This document shows positions 1-10,984 of a stretch of 37,608 nucleotides of DNA, one piece after another (position 1 is the first letter of the stretch; the number at the start of each line of letters is the position of its first letter). The position numbers and the translations under genes are program-made. The notes below the pieces were generated by a model that saw only the letters and a list, made by a program, of their open reading frames with translations, was not told the origin of the DNA and did not search any database. The stretch is taken from assembly GCA_947054185.1 (NCBI GenBank), contig CAMRVW010000003.1:1-37608 (forward strand), written 5' to 3'. The stretch is from an uncultured Rikenellaceae bacterium (lineage in GTDB: Bacteria > Bacteroidota > Bacteroidia > Bacteroidales > Rikenellaceae).

Positions 1-205
1 TGGGGGGATTTTATGCCCACCGCGAGGTGCGGGCTGCTCGGGACTCGTAACCTCGTCCCGTCCACAAGGAATTTTGCTTACGTCACACTTCGTTATGCCG
101 GGAATAGGAAATGTGTGCGGTTTCGTTACACTCAAACCGCGGTGCAGAACAAAAATCGTGCTTGGTAAAGTTGGGAAGTAAGGCGTGTGTTCGGCAAGTA
201 TTGAC
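1..205. repeat. Non-coding repeat island 1, GC-rich diverged repeat family (R2)
   Basis: Shares gcccaccgcgaggtgcg (about 14-30) with island 3 in inverted orientation (32454-32470), and 'cacttcgttatgcc' with the reverse complement of island 3. No credible CDS. Confidence 0.6.
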
Positions 206-606
206 GTAAGCGTCCGTTATCTTTTGCCATAACTCTTCCGTTTATTGTTTGCCGCACTGCCCTTATTGTCTGCCGTTCTGCCTCCGCACCCTTACCGCGA
301 GAGCCATGGCCCATGTTTTGATATACTTTAGGAATCACCCCCAAAGGCCAAAAAACGTCTGAGTCATAAATGTGTAAGACGCATGTCGAAACACATTTAT
401 GACTCAGACGTAATTATTCCTTAGTTGTTCATCAAAAATATCAAAACGGGGTCCGTGACCCCTCCCCCGGAAGGGCCGCCGGAGGCAGTTTTCGCAAAAT
501 AAACGGCAATTCCCGCAAATCAAAACGGCAATTCCCGCAAATCAAAACAGCAGTTCTCGCAAAACAATAACGGCAGTGCCGCAAAATGTACGCCACTGCC
601 GTCGCA
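206..606 (-). repeat. Composite structured element R1, copy 1
   Basis: ~22-bp units (GGCArTnCsGCAAAnnAAwAAC) reading outward on both sides (inverted). Core has a 21-bp stem hairpin (355-375/391-411) and hairpin GGGGTCCGTGACCCC (448-462). Near-identical core at 11690-12000, diverged core at 32990-33285. Confidence 0.8.
355..411 (-). other. Perfect 21-bp stem hairpin (hp1, copy 1), terminator-like on minus strand
   Basis: acgtctgagtcataaatgtgt / acacatttatgactcagacgt with inner gac-gcat-gtc stem; followed on the minus strand by TTTTTT then GGCC. Confidence 0.9.
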
Positions 607-607
607 G

Positions 608-1558
608 TTAATATACCAACTTTACGTTGTCTATCCAGAATTTGGAGCCGGGGCATCCGACGAATGCGCCGCCATAACCGGACGAGAATCGCAATATAAG
701 ATGAGTTATGGGGGCGTCGTGATCCCACCCCACCTCTTGAATGGGCACTCTGTCGCCCTTGGAGTTGATGGTGAACTGGGGTTCTCTGGTCGTGAGATCC
801 ATGTATGGCTTGAAGAAAGGCTTGTCGGTTATGTCGCCATACTCGACGGTCATGCGGTGGCCATTGGTCCACTCGGGGCTCTCTTGCGAGTATTGCTGCC
901 ATGCGGTGCCCACCCGTTTGGCATATACGTTGCCGTCGGCGTCCTCCCAGCGGCTTTGAAGGAGCAGTTGCACCTCGGCGGCATTGGTGCCGTCAAGCTC
1001 TTTGTCGCGGCCCGTGCCGCTTATCTTCAGGCGCTTGCCGCCATCTTGTCCCTGCTCGAACTTATAGTCGAACTCAAGGGCTTTTAGTCTGTCTGTGAAC
1101 GGTATGCCCATCACCAACTTGGACTGGGGGTCGCGGGCGTCTCTTACAGGCTCTGGCAGCATACCCAGAAAGGCGGTGCCTGTTGATAAGACCGTGATGC
1201 TGAAAAGGCCTAACACCTTGCAGCCGTCTATGCGGGTCTCGAGACGGGCGCAATAACCGTCGCCCCTTTTTTCTGGAAAGACGGTGACGCTGCCCTTGCT
1301 CACGCCGCTGACCTTGGCAAGGACGTTAGAGGTGGCCCAGGGCGACCCTTTGGGGACGTATGGTGTGTTGGGCATAAGCGTGTCGGTGGCGCCTATCTCA
1401 TAGAGGAATACCGTATTGCCGCCTATTATGCCCGACTCTTTGACTTCGCGTACAACCCATTGATTCATATCGCCAAAAGCGATGGGAACTATCTTTTCCT
1501 GTCCGTAAAGCGGCAGTGCCGAGGCGAACATCATTCCCAATGCGATCTTTGTTTTCAT
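608..1558 (-). CDS. PCMD-like (putative carbohydrate metabolism domain) secreted protein
   Basis: 316-aa ORF with N-terminal signal peptide; C-terminal GGAFVGCPGSKFWIDNVKLVY resembles Bacteroidetes PCMD proteins. Confidence 0.65.
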   Translation of the reverse strand: MKTKIALGMMFASALPLYGQEKIVPIAFGDMNQWVVREVKESGIIGGNTVFLYEIGATDTLMPNTPYVPKGSPWATSNVLAKVSGVSKGSVTVFPEKRGDGYCARLETRIDGCKVLGLFSITVLSTGTAFLGMLPEPVRDARDPQSKLVMGIPFTDRLKALEFDYKFEQGQDGGKRLKISGTGRDKELDGTNAAEVQLLLQSRWEDADGNVYAKRVGTAWQQYSQESPEWTNGHRMTVEYGDITDKPFFKPYMDLTTREPQFTINSKGDRVPIQEVGWDHDAPITHLILRFSSGYGGAFVGCPGSKFWIDNVKLVY

Positions 1559-1603
1559 AAATAAAGTTGTTTTGGTCTCACGGAGTGTGTTTTTTCTGTT
1601 TTC

Positions 1604-1649
1604 AAACGCAGACGGACGAAAAGGGATCCCTTTCGTGACATCTGCGTTT
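1604..1649 (-). terminator. Probable terminator of the sulfonation operon
   Basis: Hairpin aaacgcaga...tctgcgttt with inner acgaaa/tttcgt arms between the sulfotransferase stop and the PCMD gene start. Confidence 0.6.
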
Positions 1650-1713
1650 TATCTTTACACAAATCCTGCCAAATAGAGAAAAATACTAAAAAACAGAGAT
1701 TGAAGCGCATGTT

Positions 1714-2820
1714 TTAGAGGTGATACCCCCACTGTTCGAGCGCATAACCCCAGTTTTCCTCAACGATGCGGCGGGTGCGCTCTTCGTATTGGTATGCATT
1801 TTTGCGATAGCCCTTCTTGCCGCCGATATATGCCTCTATGGCCGGACGCGCCTCTTCGAAGCCGTCAAGCGACAGCTCGCGGTATATGCGCTCGGTCATT
1901 CCGAGAGGGTCGGCCTCGAAGTCCTCGAAGCGCACCTCTATCAGATGCCCCTCGGGTATGAGGCTCTTCTGCTCTTCATAGCGGGTGTAAAGGTCGGTAT
2001 ATGTGCTTATGATGTTGGCTTCGATCTGGGCAGGCTCGATGTCTTGCAGCTTCAGAGGCTCTATGACGTTGGTGAAAAAGCTGCGTGTGGACTCGAACAC
2101 GGTGTATGGGTTGCGCACAAGATAGATGAACCGCGCATTGGGGAACATCTCGAGTATTTCGCGTATGTGACCGGTGTGGGGCGGGTTTTTAGAGAGGTAA
2201 CGTTTGCCGCCCGTGTTGTGAAGCGACGTTTTGACCATGCGCACAAACTCTCGTTTGTAAACCTCTCGTTCATGCTCCGAACATGTGCGGAATGTCAGGT
2301 ACTTGTCGGAATACTCGCGGGTGTGACGGGGAAAGTACCAGAAATGATAGAACGAGTAAGGCACCAGGTTTGACATTGCAAACTCCTCTTCCTGAGGCAG
2401 ATCGGGCCCAAGCTCCATATTGTCGGTGGGACGGCGTTCGGGCATCACGGCAGAGACCAGAAGGTGGAAAAGCCTGCGGCCGAAGAACATGATGTTGGGG
2501 AACACCGTCTGATAGGTGGTGGTGTAACCGAACTGCTTGTCTTTGCAGAATATGTTGTGTACGAAGGTGGTGCCGCTGCGCCAGTGACCGAGTATGAACA
2601 ACGGAGCATCGTCTAACGGCATCTTCTTGACCCTGAGTCTATAGGCCAGCTCCTCAAACAGACGTCCACCGTTGAGCAAGGCGCAAACAAAGGCCGTGAG
2701 CAGGTATTTGCCCCTATATTTTTTGTCTATCTTCTTATCACGCACCACTTTACGAAAGGCTCCCCAGCGGGCGCCGACCAACGGATTGGTGGGAAGGGTG
2801 CTGAAATTCAATCTTATCAT
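1714..2820 (-). CDS. Sulfotransferase family protein
   Basis: PLFILGHWRSGTTFVHNIF 5'-PSB loop, KNPPHTGHI and RFIYLVRNPYTVFESTRSFF 3'-PB motif; directly downstream of PAPS synthesis genes. Confidence 0.9.
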   Translation of the reverse strand: MIRLNFSTLPTNPLVGARWGAFRKVVRDKKIDKKYRGKYLLTAFVCALLNGGRLFEELAYRLRVKKMPLDDAPLFILGHWRSGTTFVHNIFCKDKQFGYTTTYQTVFPNIMFFGRRLFHLLVSAVMPERRPTDNMELGPDLPQEEEFAMSNLVPYSFYHFWYFPRHTREYSDKYLTFRTCSEHEREVYKREFVRMVKTSLHNTGGKRYLSKNPPHTGHIREILEMFPNARFIYLVRNPYTVFESTRSFFTNVIEPLKLQDIEPAQIEANIISTYTDLYTRYEEQKSLIPEGHLIEVRFEDFEADPLGMTERIYRELSLDGFEEARPAIEAYIGGKKGYRKNAYQYEERTRRIVEENWGYALEQWGYHL

Positions 2821-2822
2821 AA

Positions 2823-4325
2823 TCAGAGTTTATCCACAATGTTTGCAATGGCCTTGACGGCATCGTCGGTGTCGGCGTCGATGGTGTGCGCACCCTCGAT
2901 GTTATGGCCGACCACTATCACGGTGTGACCCTCATGTGAGAGCTTGTCGGCAAGCAGGCGCACCGTCTCTTCCGACTTAAGCGAGCTGCCGGTGACCGAT
3001 ATGACTGTGCCGGCGCACGAGTGTTGCTCCGACGACTCGACAGGACCTATTATCATACCCACGGCCGATGTGTTGTTGGTTATGGGGTCGATAAGGATGA
3101 AGGCGCCGGTGTTTTTGTTTTTGGCGTAAGCGTCGAAGAAGAGGGGCTTGCCGGTGGTGAACACGACACGACCTATCTCATTGAGGCTTAGGCGGTCGGC
3201 CTTGGTCTGCTCCATGGTGTTGACGTCAACGCGATATTTTATGCCGTCGATGTGGGCGCGTGTCGTATTGGTGGTGTGTTTGATGAAGAACTTCTTTTCG
3301 GGATCCATGGGCTCTTCGTCCATCCACACGACCATGGCCTCGAAGTTGCGCGATACGAACGGGAGGTTGTCGGGGTGCACGAGCATCTCGCCGCGCGACA
3401 CGTCAATCTCGTCCTCAAGCGTCACTGTCACGCTCTGAGGGGGGAAAGCCTCCTCCTGCTCACCCTCATAGACGTGTATGCCCTTGACGGTCGACTGCTT
3501 GCCAGAGGGGAGCGCCATGACCCGGTCGCCCTTGCGTATGACGCCCGAGGCCACCTTGCCGGCAAAACCGCGGAAGTCGAGGTTGGGACGCATCACATAC
3601 TGCACGGGGTAACGCAGGTCGGCATAATTGTGGTCGGAGTCGACACGCACCGTCTCAAGGAAGGTGAGCAGCGGCATGCCATCGTACCACGGCATGTTGT
3701 CGGAACCCTCAACCACGTTATCGCCCTTGAGTGCCGAGAGCGGTATGGGGGTGATGTCGGGTATGCCCAGAGGTGAGGCGAAGGCCATATAGTCGCCGAC
3801 GATGCCGTCGAACACGGCCTTGTCGTAATCCACAAGATCCATCTTGTTGACAGCCAGCACCACATGCTTGATGCCCAGCAACGACACCAGATAGGTGTGG
3901 CGGCGCGTCTGGGTGATAACGCCGCTGCGGGCGTCGACAAGTATGATGGCAAGGCCGGCGGTGGAGCCGCCCGTTATCATGTTGCGGGTGTATTGCTCGT
4001 GACCGGGGGTGTCGGCAATGATGAACTTGCGTCGGTTGGTCGAGAAGTAACGATAGGCCACATCTATGGTGATGCCCTGCTCGCGCTCGGCTTTGAGGCC
4101 GTCGAGCAGCAGCGCATAGTCTATGTTGTCGCCGGCGTTACCCACACGCTTGCTGTCGCGCTCAAGGGCGTCGAGCTGGTCTTCATAGAGCTTTTTGCTG
4201 TCGAACAACAGACGCCCTATGAGGGTCGATTTACCGTCGTCGACCGAGCCGGCGGTGAGCAGGCGGAGAAGGTCTTTCTTCTGGTCGCGGTCGAGAAATT
4301 CCGTTATGTTGAGTTTTGATTCCAT
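2823..4325 (-). CDS. cysN: Sulfate adenylyltransferase subunit 1 (CysN GTPase)
   Basis: [39 protein letters not shown]; adjacent to cysD. Confidence 0.95.
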   Translation of the reverse strand: MESKLNITEFLDRDQKKDLLRLLTAGSVDDGKSTLIGRLLFDSKKLYEDQLDALERDSKRVGNAGDNIDYALLLDGLKAEREQGITIDVAYRYFSTNRRKFIIADTPGHEQYTRNMITGGSTAGLAIILVDARSGVITQTRRHTYLVSLLGIKHVVLAVNKMDLVDYDKAVFDGIVGDYMAFASPLGIPDITPIPLSALKGDNVVEGSDNMPWYDGMPLLTFLETVRVDSDHNYADLRYPVQYVMRPNLDFRGFAGKVASGVIRKGDRVMALPSGKQSTVKGIHVYEGEQEEAFPPQSVTVTLEDEIDVSRGEMLVHPDNLPFVSRNFEAMVVWMDEEPMDPEKKFFIKHTTNTTRAHIDGIKYRVDVNTMEQTKADRLSLNEIGRVVFTTGKPLFFDAYAKNKNTGAFILIDPITNNTSAVGMIIGPVESSEQHSCAGTVISVTGSSLKSEETVRLLADKLSHEGHTVIVVGHNIEGAHTIDADTDDAVKAIANIVDKL

Positions 4326-4474
4326 GGTCTTGTTTTTTTGTGTGTTGGTGTCCTCGGGCCTGTGAGGGCAATATGGCTCGCCTTAACCTGCCTTGCGGCC
4401 TGCATGACTCATTGCGTCAGGCGACATTACGGCCTTTTACAAGGCATTGTCGCCATGCCTTTCAGAGAGGCGTT

Positions 4475-5383
4475 TTAGAAATAGCCCTCGCGCTTTTTCT
4501 GCTCCATGCTCCCCTCCTGGTCGAAGTCGATGACGCGTGTGGTGCGCTCGCTCTTGGTGGTGGTCATCATCTCCTCGACGATCTTTTCTATGGTGTCGGC
4601 CTGAGACTCTATGGCGCCGGTGAGGGGGTAACAACCGAGGGTGCGGAAACGGACTGTGCGCATCTGTGCCCTGGCGCGCATATCGGCTGGCATGCGGTCG
4701 TCATCGACCATGATGAGGTTGCCGTCGACCTCGACCACAGGGCGCTCCTTGGCGAAATAGAGCGGCACTATGGGTATGTTCTCGATGCGTATATACTGCC
4801 ATATGTCGAGCTCCGTCCAGTTGGAGAGGGGGAACACGCGTATCGACTCGCCCTTGTGTATCTTGCTGTTATAGATATCCCAAAGCTCGGGACGCTGGTT
4901 TTTGGGGTCCCACTGGTGGAAACGGTCACGGAACGAGTAAATGCGCTCTTTGGCGCGCGATTTCTCCTCGTCACGACGGGCACCGCCGAAAGCGGCATCG
5001 AACTTATATTTGTCGAGGGCCGCAAGAAGCGCCTGCGTCTTCATAAGGTCGGTATGCACCTTGCTGCCGTGGGTGAAGGGGCCGACACCGGCATTGAAAG
5101 CCTCCATGTTAGACTCGACTATGAGGTTCCAGCCATGCTCGCGCGCATACGTGTCGCGGAACTCTATCATCTGACGGAACTTCCACTTGGAGTCGATGTG
5201 CATCAACGGGAACGGCACCTTACCGGGGGCGAACGCCTTTTCGGCAAGGCGAACCATCACCGACGAGTCTTTGCCTATCGAGTAAAGCATGACGGGGTTT
5301 TCAAACTCGGCCGCCACTTCCCGTATGATATGGATAGACTCAGCCTCAAGCTCTTTGAGGTGGCTCAATTTGTAATCTGACAT
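4475..5383 (-). CDS. cysD: Sulfate adenylyltransferase subunit 2 (CysD)
   Basis: [43 protein letters not shown]...; internal Met at 5383 preferred over the longer tracked ORF. Confidence 0.95.
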   Translation of the reverse strand: MSDYKLSHLKELEAESIHIIREVAAEFENPVMLYSIGKDSSVMVRLAEKAFAPGKVPFPLMHIDSKWKFRQMIEFRDTYAREHGWNLIVESNMEAFNAGVGPFTHGSKVHTDLMKTQALLAALDKYKFDAAFGGARRDEEKSRAKERIYSFRDRFHQWDPKNQRPELWDIYNSKIHKGESIRVFPLSNWTELDIWQYIRIENIPIVPLYFAKERPVVEVDGNLIMVDDDRMPADMRARAQMRTVRFRTLGCYPLTGAIESQADTIEKIVEEMMTTTKSERTTRVIDFDQEGSMEQKKREGYF

Positions 5384-5394
5384 TATTTGGGTTT

Positions 5395-6015
5395 TTATTG
5401 TTTGCAAATGTTGGTTATCTGTCGTGCGGCGATGTGTCCGCCTATGGCTTTCATGATGATATCGACACCCTCGTCGAGGCTCACCTTGGAGGTGTCGATG
5501 GTAAGATTGGGGCGGGCGGGAACCTCGAAGTCGGAGTTGACGCCCGTAAACTCCTTGATAAGGCCGGCACGCGCCTTTTTGTATAGACCTTTGACATCGC
5601 GCGCCTCGCACACCTCAAGCGGGGTGTCGACATATATCTCGAAAAAGTCTTCCTCGCCGATGATGCCGCGGGCAAGCTCACGCATGCGGTCGGTGGGGCT
5701 TATGAAGGCGGCTATGGTTATGACGCCGGTGTCGACGAAGAGTTTGCCCACCTCGGCGATGCGGCGTATGTTTTCATGGCGGTCGTCGAGCGAGAAGCCC
5801 AGGTTGTTGTTGATGCCAGAGCGTATGTTGTCGCCGTCGAGCACACGGCACAGGCGTCCTTCGCCATGCAGCCTGCGCTCCAAGGCCAGGGCCAGAGTGC
5901 TCTTGCCCGACCCCGAGAGGCCGGTGAACCATATCATGACGGCGTGTTGCCCCAAAAGAGCCTCGCGGGCAGTGCGCGGCAGTGTTTCGACAGGATAGAT
6001 GTTTTCTTGCTTCAT
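5395..6015 (-). CDS. cysC: Adenylyl-sulfate kinase (CysC)
   Basis: [74 protein letters not shown]. Confidence 0.95.
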   Translation of the reverse strand: MKQENIYPVETLPRTAREALLGQHAVMIWFTGLSGSGKSTLALALERRLHGEGRLCRVLDGDNIRSGINNNLGFSLDDRHENIRRIAEVGKLFVDTGVITIAAFISPTDRMRELARGIIGEEDFFEIYVDTPLEVCEARDVKGLYKKARAGLIKEFTGVNSDFEVPARPNLTIDTSKVSLDEGVDIIMKAIGGHIAARQITNICKQ

Positions 6016-6026
6016 CGGCTCAAGGG

Positions 6027-7877
6027 TTAAAATTTCCAGAAAAGAGGCACCAGCAGCACCGTTATTATAAAGGTCAATATGTTGAGCGGCAGCCCTATGC
6101 GCATATAGTCACGGAACTTATAGTTACCCAGGCTCTGCACTATAAGGTTGGTCTGATAGCCTATGGGGGTGGAGAAGCTCGACGAGGCCGCAATGCATAT
6201 GACCACGAAGAAAGGCATGGGGCTGACACCCATCTGCTCGGAGATGGCCAGCGAGATGGGAAAGGTGAGGGCTGCCGCGGCGTTGTTGGTCACTATCTCG
6301 GTAAATATGTTGGTTATCAAAAACATGGCGGCAAGCACCGCATATGTGCCCCATGACGACGAGAGCTCTATCACCTTGGCGGCTATCATGTCGGCGAATC
6401 CCGAGTTTATCATGCCCTTGCTTATGGCGAAGGCCGAAGCCACCGCTATGAGTATGTCCCAGCTTACGAACTTGGTATATTTACGTGCCGGGAATAGCTT
6501 TGTCCACGCCATTATGACCATCACTATGGCGGCGAAGAAGAACATGTCGAGCGTACCGCTTTTAAGGGCCGGGAAGAAGTGGTCGAGCGGCAGGCCGGTG
6601 AATGCGCGCGATATGTCGTCGGCATAGTCGCCCAGTGTGGCGCCAGTTATCATGAATATGAGCAGGCAGAGGGCAAACCATCGCGTCTTCTTGCCGCTGC
6701 GGGGGGTGTAATCGCCGCGCTCGTTGACAGTATAGAATACGCGCGACTCACCCCATGTCGGCATGAAGCTGTCGTCGGCCAGAAGCACCAGGTTGTCGCC
6801 CTCTTTGAGCACCAACGACCCCAACATCTCGGAGATGCGCCCGCCGTTGCGGTGCACCGACATCACCTCGGCACCGTAATGGCGATAGAAGTCAAACTCG
6901 CCGAGGCTCTTGCCTATGCCGGGGAAACGCGGCCCCAGCACCGCCTCTATCTGCTTGGTGGCGCGACGCACAAAATCGGGGTCGGCATTGAGCATGCAGC
7001 TCAGCTCGACGCCCTCGTTGGCAAGCAAGTTGCTTAAAGCCTGCGACTTGCCGGCGAGCACAAGGGTGTCGCCCTCATGGAGGGTCTCTCCCTCGGGGTT
7101 ATGTATTTCAAGTCCGTCGCGTATGATGGTGCGCACCTCGGTTTGCGGAAGCCTGTCGACGGAAAGGTCGGTGACGACACTTCCCGCAAGGCGGCTGCCG
7201 TGCGGTATCATCACGTTATAGAGGTATTCCTTGACGGGTTCTTCGCGCCTGCCACGCTTGCCTCGTTCGCCAGGCAGAAGCATATTGCCGAAGAGGATGA
7301 TGTATATGATGCCCACCACCGTTACCACCAGGCCCACCTTGCCGAGCTCGAACATGGAGAAGCCGGCGAAACCGGCGTCGAGCATCATGCCGTGTATCAC
7401 AAGGTTGGTCGATGTGCCTATGAGCGAACATATGCCGCCGAAGATGGTGGCGTATGAGAGTGGTATCAGAAACTTGGTCGAGGGCAGGTTGATGGACTCG
7501 CTCCACTTTTTTATTATAGGGCCGAATATGATGACCACCGCCGTGTTGTTGAGAAAGGCCGATATGGCCGCCACTGCCGGCAACAGACGCATCTGTATGC
7601 GCGCTATGGGCATCTTGGTCATGGGCAGCACCCTGCTTATTAGTGTGCTCAAAGCACCCGACTGACGCACACCCTCGCTGACGAGAAAGAGCACCGCCAC
7701 CGTGATCATGCCCTTGTTGCTGAAGCCGGCAATGGCCTCCTTTGGTGTTATGATGCCCGCAAGCATGAGCAACACGACGGCCGAGAAGAGCACCAGCCCC
7801 GGACGCATGACATCTTTGGCCAACACCACTATCATGCCCGCAAGCACCAGCAATACTATCACGGAGTGTGTCGTCAT
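6027..7877 (-). CDS. SLC13/DASS-type permease with TrkA-C domains, probable sulfate transporter
   Basis: 616 aa, many TM segments, two soluble TrkA-C-like stretches in the middle, FLNNTAVV and TNNAAAALTFPI motifs; within the cys operon. Confidence 0.85.
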   Translation of the reverse strand: MTTHSVIVLLVLAGMIVVLAKDVMRPGLVLFSAVVLLMLAGIITPKEAIAGFSNKGMITVAVLFLVSEGVRQSGALSTLISRVLPMTKMPIARIQMRLLPAVAAISAFLNNTAVVIIFGPIIKKWSESINLPSTKFLIPLSYATIFGGICSLIGTSTNLVIHGMMLDAGFAGFSMFELGKVGLVVTVVGIIYIILFGNMLLPGERGKRGRREEPVKEYLYNVMIPHGSRLAGSVVTDLSVDRLPQTEVRTIIRDGLEIHNPEGETLHEGDTLVLAGKSQALSNLLANEGVELSCMLNADPDFVRRATKQIEAVLGPRFPGIGKSLGEFDFYRHYGAEVMSVHRNGGRISEMLGSLVLKEGDNLVLLADDSFMPTWGESRVFYTVNERGDYTPRSGKKTRWFALCLLIFMITGATLGDYADDISRAFTGLPLDHFFPALKSGTLDMFFFAAIVMVIMAWTKLFPARKYTKFVSWDILIAVASAFAISKGMINSGFADMIAAKVIELSSSWGTYAVLAAMFLITNIFTEIVTNNAAAALTFPISLAISEQMGVSPMPFFVVICIAASSSFSTPIGYQTNLIVQSLGNYKFRDYMRIGLPLNILTFIITVLLVPLFWKF

Positions 7878-7879
7878 AA

Positions 7880-8686
7880 CTATTCAACAATAAACTGAGG
7901 ATTGGTAAGCTCGGGTTTGTTATATCTCAGGGGCGTCTTGCGGTCTGTTTCAAAGACATTGCATCCGGCCATGAGGGCCACGGCGTGACCGGCGGCGGTG
8001 TCCCACTCCATGGTGGGGGCAAGGCGCGGATAGATGTCGGCGCTGCCTTCGGCCACAAGACATATCTTGATGGAGCTTCCGCGCGATACCGTTTCAAGGT
8101 CGGGGTGTCGCTCGCGCAGAGTGTCGAGAAAAAGGCGCGTGAGGTCGTTCATGTGAGAGACTGAAGCCACGCATGTGTAAGGGCGCGACCCTCCCGGCAA
8201 CGGCAACCGCTCGCCACGGGTCGTAAGCTCGCCAATCGTGAGGCTCTCATGAGGCTCTATGCCGCTGACACGAAAGCTGCCGACCCCGCAAAGGGCGAAA
8301 TAGAGCGTCTTGAACACGGGCAGATAGACCACGCCGAGCACAGGGACGCCATCTTCGACCAATGCTATGTTGACGGTGAAATCGTCGCGCCGGCCTATGA
8401 ACTCTTTTGTGCCGTCGAGCGGGTCGACTATCCAGAGACGCCGCCAGGCAGCACGTTCTTCATATGGTGCCGCGGCCACCTCTTCGCTGAGGATGGGGAC
8501 ACCGGTGGGCTTAAGGAGCGCACCTATGGCCTCGTCGGCCTTGCGGTCGGCGATGGTGAGCGGAGAATTGTCGGCTTTACGCTCAATCTGAAAATCGGCA
8601 TCAGGGTCGCAATATACGGACATGATGCGACCGCCGCCCCGCAATGCCGCGATGACGGCCGTCTCTGCCAGTTTATCCATAGTCAT
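7880..8686 (-). CDS. cysQ: 3'(2'),5'-bisphosphate nucleotidase (CysQ)
   Basis: Inositol monophosphatase fold: LWIVDPLDGTKEFIGRRDDFTVNIALVEDG, PTMEWDTAAGHAVALMAG. Confidence 0.93.
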   Translation of the reverse strand: MTMDKLAETAVIAALRGGGRIMSVYCDPDADFQIERKADNSPLTIADRKADEAIGALLKPTGVPILSEEVAAAPYEERAAWRRLWIVDPLDGTKEFIGRRDDFTVNIALVEDGVPVLGVVYLPVFKTLYFALCGVGSFRVSGIEPHESLTIGELTTRGERLPLPGGSRPYTCVASVSHMNDLTRLFLDTLRERHPDLETVSRGSSIKICLVAEGSADIYPRLAPTMEWDTAAGHAVALMAGCNVFETDRKTPLRYNKPELTNPQFIVE

Positions 8687-9131
8687 GAAGATAACGCTTC
8701 TTTTTGTTTATCCAGCAAAAATAAACTTTTTTTTTGAACCAACCACAAAACAACCTCTTTTTGACCATATATGTGTCGATAAGAACCACCGAGGATTATC
8801 GTCCGCATGGTATATTCAACCCCCTTACATGGTCGATCTCTCTTTCGCACGGCTTTGTCTTCCATGTGAGGTGTTGTTTCTTGCGATACCGCTATTGCAT
8901 ATGTCATTACAAGCCTGCCGATTACACCTGACGGCAACAGCAAGCCACATAATAAGATGACGGGCAAAGAGGAATTTATCATGGGCATGGCATGTTTTAT
9001 TGTGCGATATTTTTTATTTGCATAAAAAAATCATACCTTTGGTCGGAAGTACACGCCTATGCAAGAGGCGATTATGGGCAAGGTACATTTTAGCGGCGGC
9101 GTCTGCATGTTGCCTTTATGGGATTACCGAT

Positions 9132-10193
9132 ATGTTGAAAAAGATATTTACAGCACCTGTATCATGGGTTTACGGCTTGGCGATATCCATACGCCACCTG
9201 CTGTTCGATATAGGTGTGCTCAAAAGCGTCGAGTTCGACATACCCGTGATATGCGTGGGCAACATCACCGTGGGGGGGACGGGCAAGACCCCGCATGCCG
9301 AGTACATCATACGCCACCTGGAGCCTCATTTCAACATTGCCGTGCTCTCGCGCGGGTACAAGCGTCGCACCAAGGGTTTTGTATTGTCGACGGAGCGTTC
9401 GACGGCTTCAGAGATAGGCGACGAGCCCAAGTTGTTGAAGATCAAGTTCCCGCACATACCGGTGGCCGTATGCGAGAAGCGCGTGACGGGAGTGGAGATG
9501 ATACGGCGCGCCCATCCCGAGGTTGACATGATAATACTCGACGACGGCTTTCAGCACCGTTACATCAAACCGCGCGTCAACATAGTGCTGATGGATTATT
9601 CACGCCCCATATACCGCGACCGTCTGTTGCCGTCGGGACGGTTGCGCGACCTCAAATGCTCTATCGAGCGCGCCCACATGGTGATAGTGACCAAGTGTCC
9701 GCCGCAGACCAAGCCCATAGACATGCGCATAGTCTCCAAGCACCTCGACATAAGGCCTTTTCAGTCGCTTTTCTTCACAACCATGACGTCGGCAGAGCCG
9801 GTGCCTCTTTATGAGGGGATAGGCATGCCGCTGACCGACAGACACGATGCGGTGGTGATGACAGCCATTGCCAACCCCGCACACATGATAAGCCGGGCCA
9901 AAGAGCGTTTCAACGTCGTCGCCACGCTCATATATCCCGATCATTACGCATACAGAAACAAAGACATAGCCGCAATGGAGGCGGCCGTGGCAAAAGGCGG
10001 AGACAACACCGTCATACTCACGACAGAGAAGGACGCCGTAAAGTTATCCGCGCCCGAGAAGATACCCGGGCACATACGCAAACGCCTCTATTACATTCCA
10101 ATATCCATCGAGTTCATGACCGATTTCAGACACAACAATCCCAAGTTGTTTTTTGAGGCACTGAACAAATATATCCACAAGATAACTTACTGA
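9132..10193 (+). CDS. lpxK: Tetraacyldisaccharide 4'-kinase (LpxK)
   Basis: ICVGNITVGGTGKTPHAEYIIRHL, LSRGYKRRTKGFV, DDGFQHRYIKP; start at MLKKIFTAPVSW preferred over 9000. Confidence 0.92.
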   Translation: MLKKIFTAPVSWVYGLAISIRHLLFDIGVLKSVEFDIPVICVGNITVGGTGKTPHAEYIIRHLEPHFNIAVLSRGYKRRTKGFVLSTERSTASEIGDEPKLLKIKFPHIPVAVCEKRVTGVEMIRRAHPEVDMIILDDGFQHRYIKPRVNIVLMDYSRPIYRDRLLPSGRLRDLKCSIERAHMVIVTKCPPQTKPIDMRIVSKHLDIRPFQSLFFTTMTSAEPVPLYEGIGMPLTDRHDAVVMTAIANPAHMISRAKERFNVVATLIYPDHYAYRNKDIAAMEAAVAKGGDNTVILTTEKDAVKLSAPEKIPGHIRKRLYYIPISIEFMTDFRHNNPKLFFEALNKYIHKITY

Positions 10194-10243
10194 AAGTTCC
10201 TTTCCGATTGTCGGCAATTAGCGGATGAAGCCGCTTTTTACAG

Positions 10244-10840
10244 GTGATTTCGCGACCCGGCTGCCGGAGGGCTATGTGGCTTGACGTGAAGGAGCCACAG
10301 ACCGAGACTGCCAACCCGAAACAGGCATCGGGCGGCGCCACCTTTGCCACCAAACTGCCGTCACAGTGCAGCGGTACTCGTGCGGAGTCACACGGTAAGT
10401 TCTATCAGTGGGGCATCAATGTGGCATGGAACACCACAGGGTCATCGGCCGCAGGTGCCACCCCGAGCGGGTCTTGGAGTTCGAGCTATCCATCTAACTG
10501 GAACACCCATCCCTGTCCCGATGGTTACCGTCTGCCGACCGATACAGAGTTCCGGAACCTGATAAACAGCAGTACCGTCAGTCGAGGCGGCGGGTGGAGC
10601 AGCTCCGATTATGGCTATATCAAGTTCACCTCAGGCTCTAATTCAGTTGAGTTTCCAGCTGTCGGTTACCGCGACGATAGTACGTCCGGTACGTTACGCG
10701 AGGCGGGTACGGACGGATACTATTGGTCTGCATTTGCACTCACTTATTACGGCGTGTCAGATTTGTGCTTCAATAGCAGCGGTTTGTACGTGGGTGGCGG
10801 CGATAAAGCTGACGGCCATAGCGTGCGTTGTGTCCGCTAA
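10244..10840 (+). pseudogene. C-terminal FISUMP-type (Fib_succ_major paralogous) domain fragment, no signal peptide
   Basis: CPDGYRLPTDTEFRNLI...GYYWSAF...GHSVRCVR* matches the FISUMP C-terminal pattern. N-terminus lacks a signal peptide and starts with GTG just after an in-frame stop. Confidence 0.65.
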
Positions 10841-10871
10841 ATATTAATACTTTGGTCCTTTGATTTCTTTG

Positions 10872-10895
10872 GGTGTCACGGACACCTTTTTGATA
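10872..10895 (+). terminator. GGTGTC-ACG-GACACC hairpin plus T tract downstream of FISUMP fragment 1 (hp2 family)
   Basis: ggtgtcacggacacctttttgat, 32 nt after the stop codon; matches other hp2 copies in the window. Confidence 0.75.
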
Positions 10896-10984
10896 GTCTT
10901 CCGTGTGCTTTTGGCGTTATGGAGAGCGGGACGGAGTCTGCGGAGGGCAAGGAGAGAAAGTCATGTGCTTCACAGCTTTACTTA

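Noticed and set aside
485-590. Possible CRISPR-like array of ~22-bp units
   Set aside because: Units are contiguous and degenerate with no unique spacers, and there are no cas genes; better explained as the R1 flanking array.
206-606. R1 as a retron or group II intron
   Set aside because: No RT nearby and no recognisable domain V or msr/msd organisation.
441-902. 153-aa minus-strand ORF across R1 copy 1
   Set aside because: Overlaps the PCMD gene out of frame and runs through the repeat array; no domain.
4316-5380. 354-aa plus-strand ORF
   Set aside because: Antisense to cysD, which has clear family motifs.
9000-9131. N-terminal extension of lpxK
   Set aside because: LpxK homology begins at MLKKIFTAPVSW; the upstream part contains promoter-like sequence (taccTTTG).
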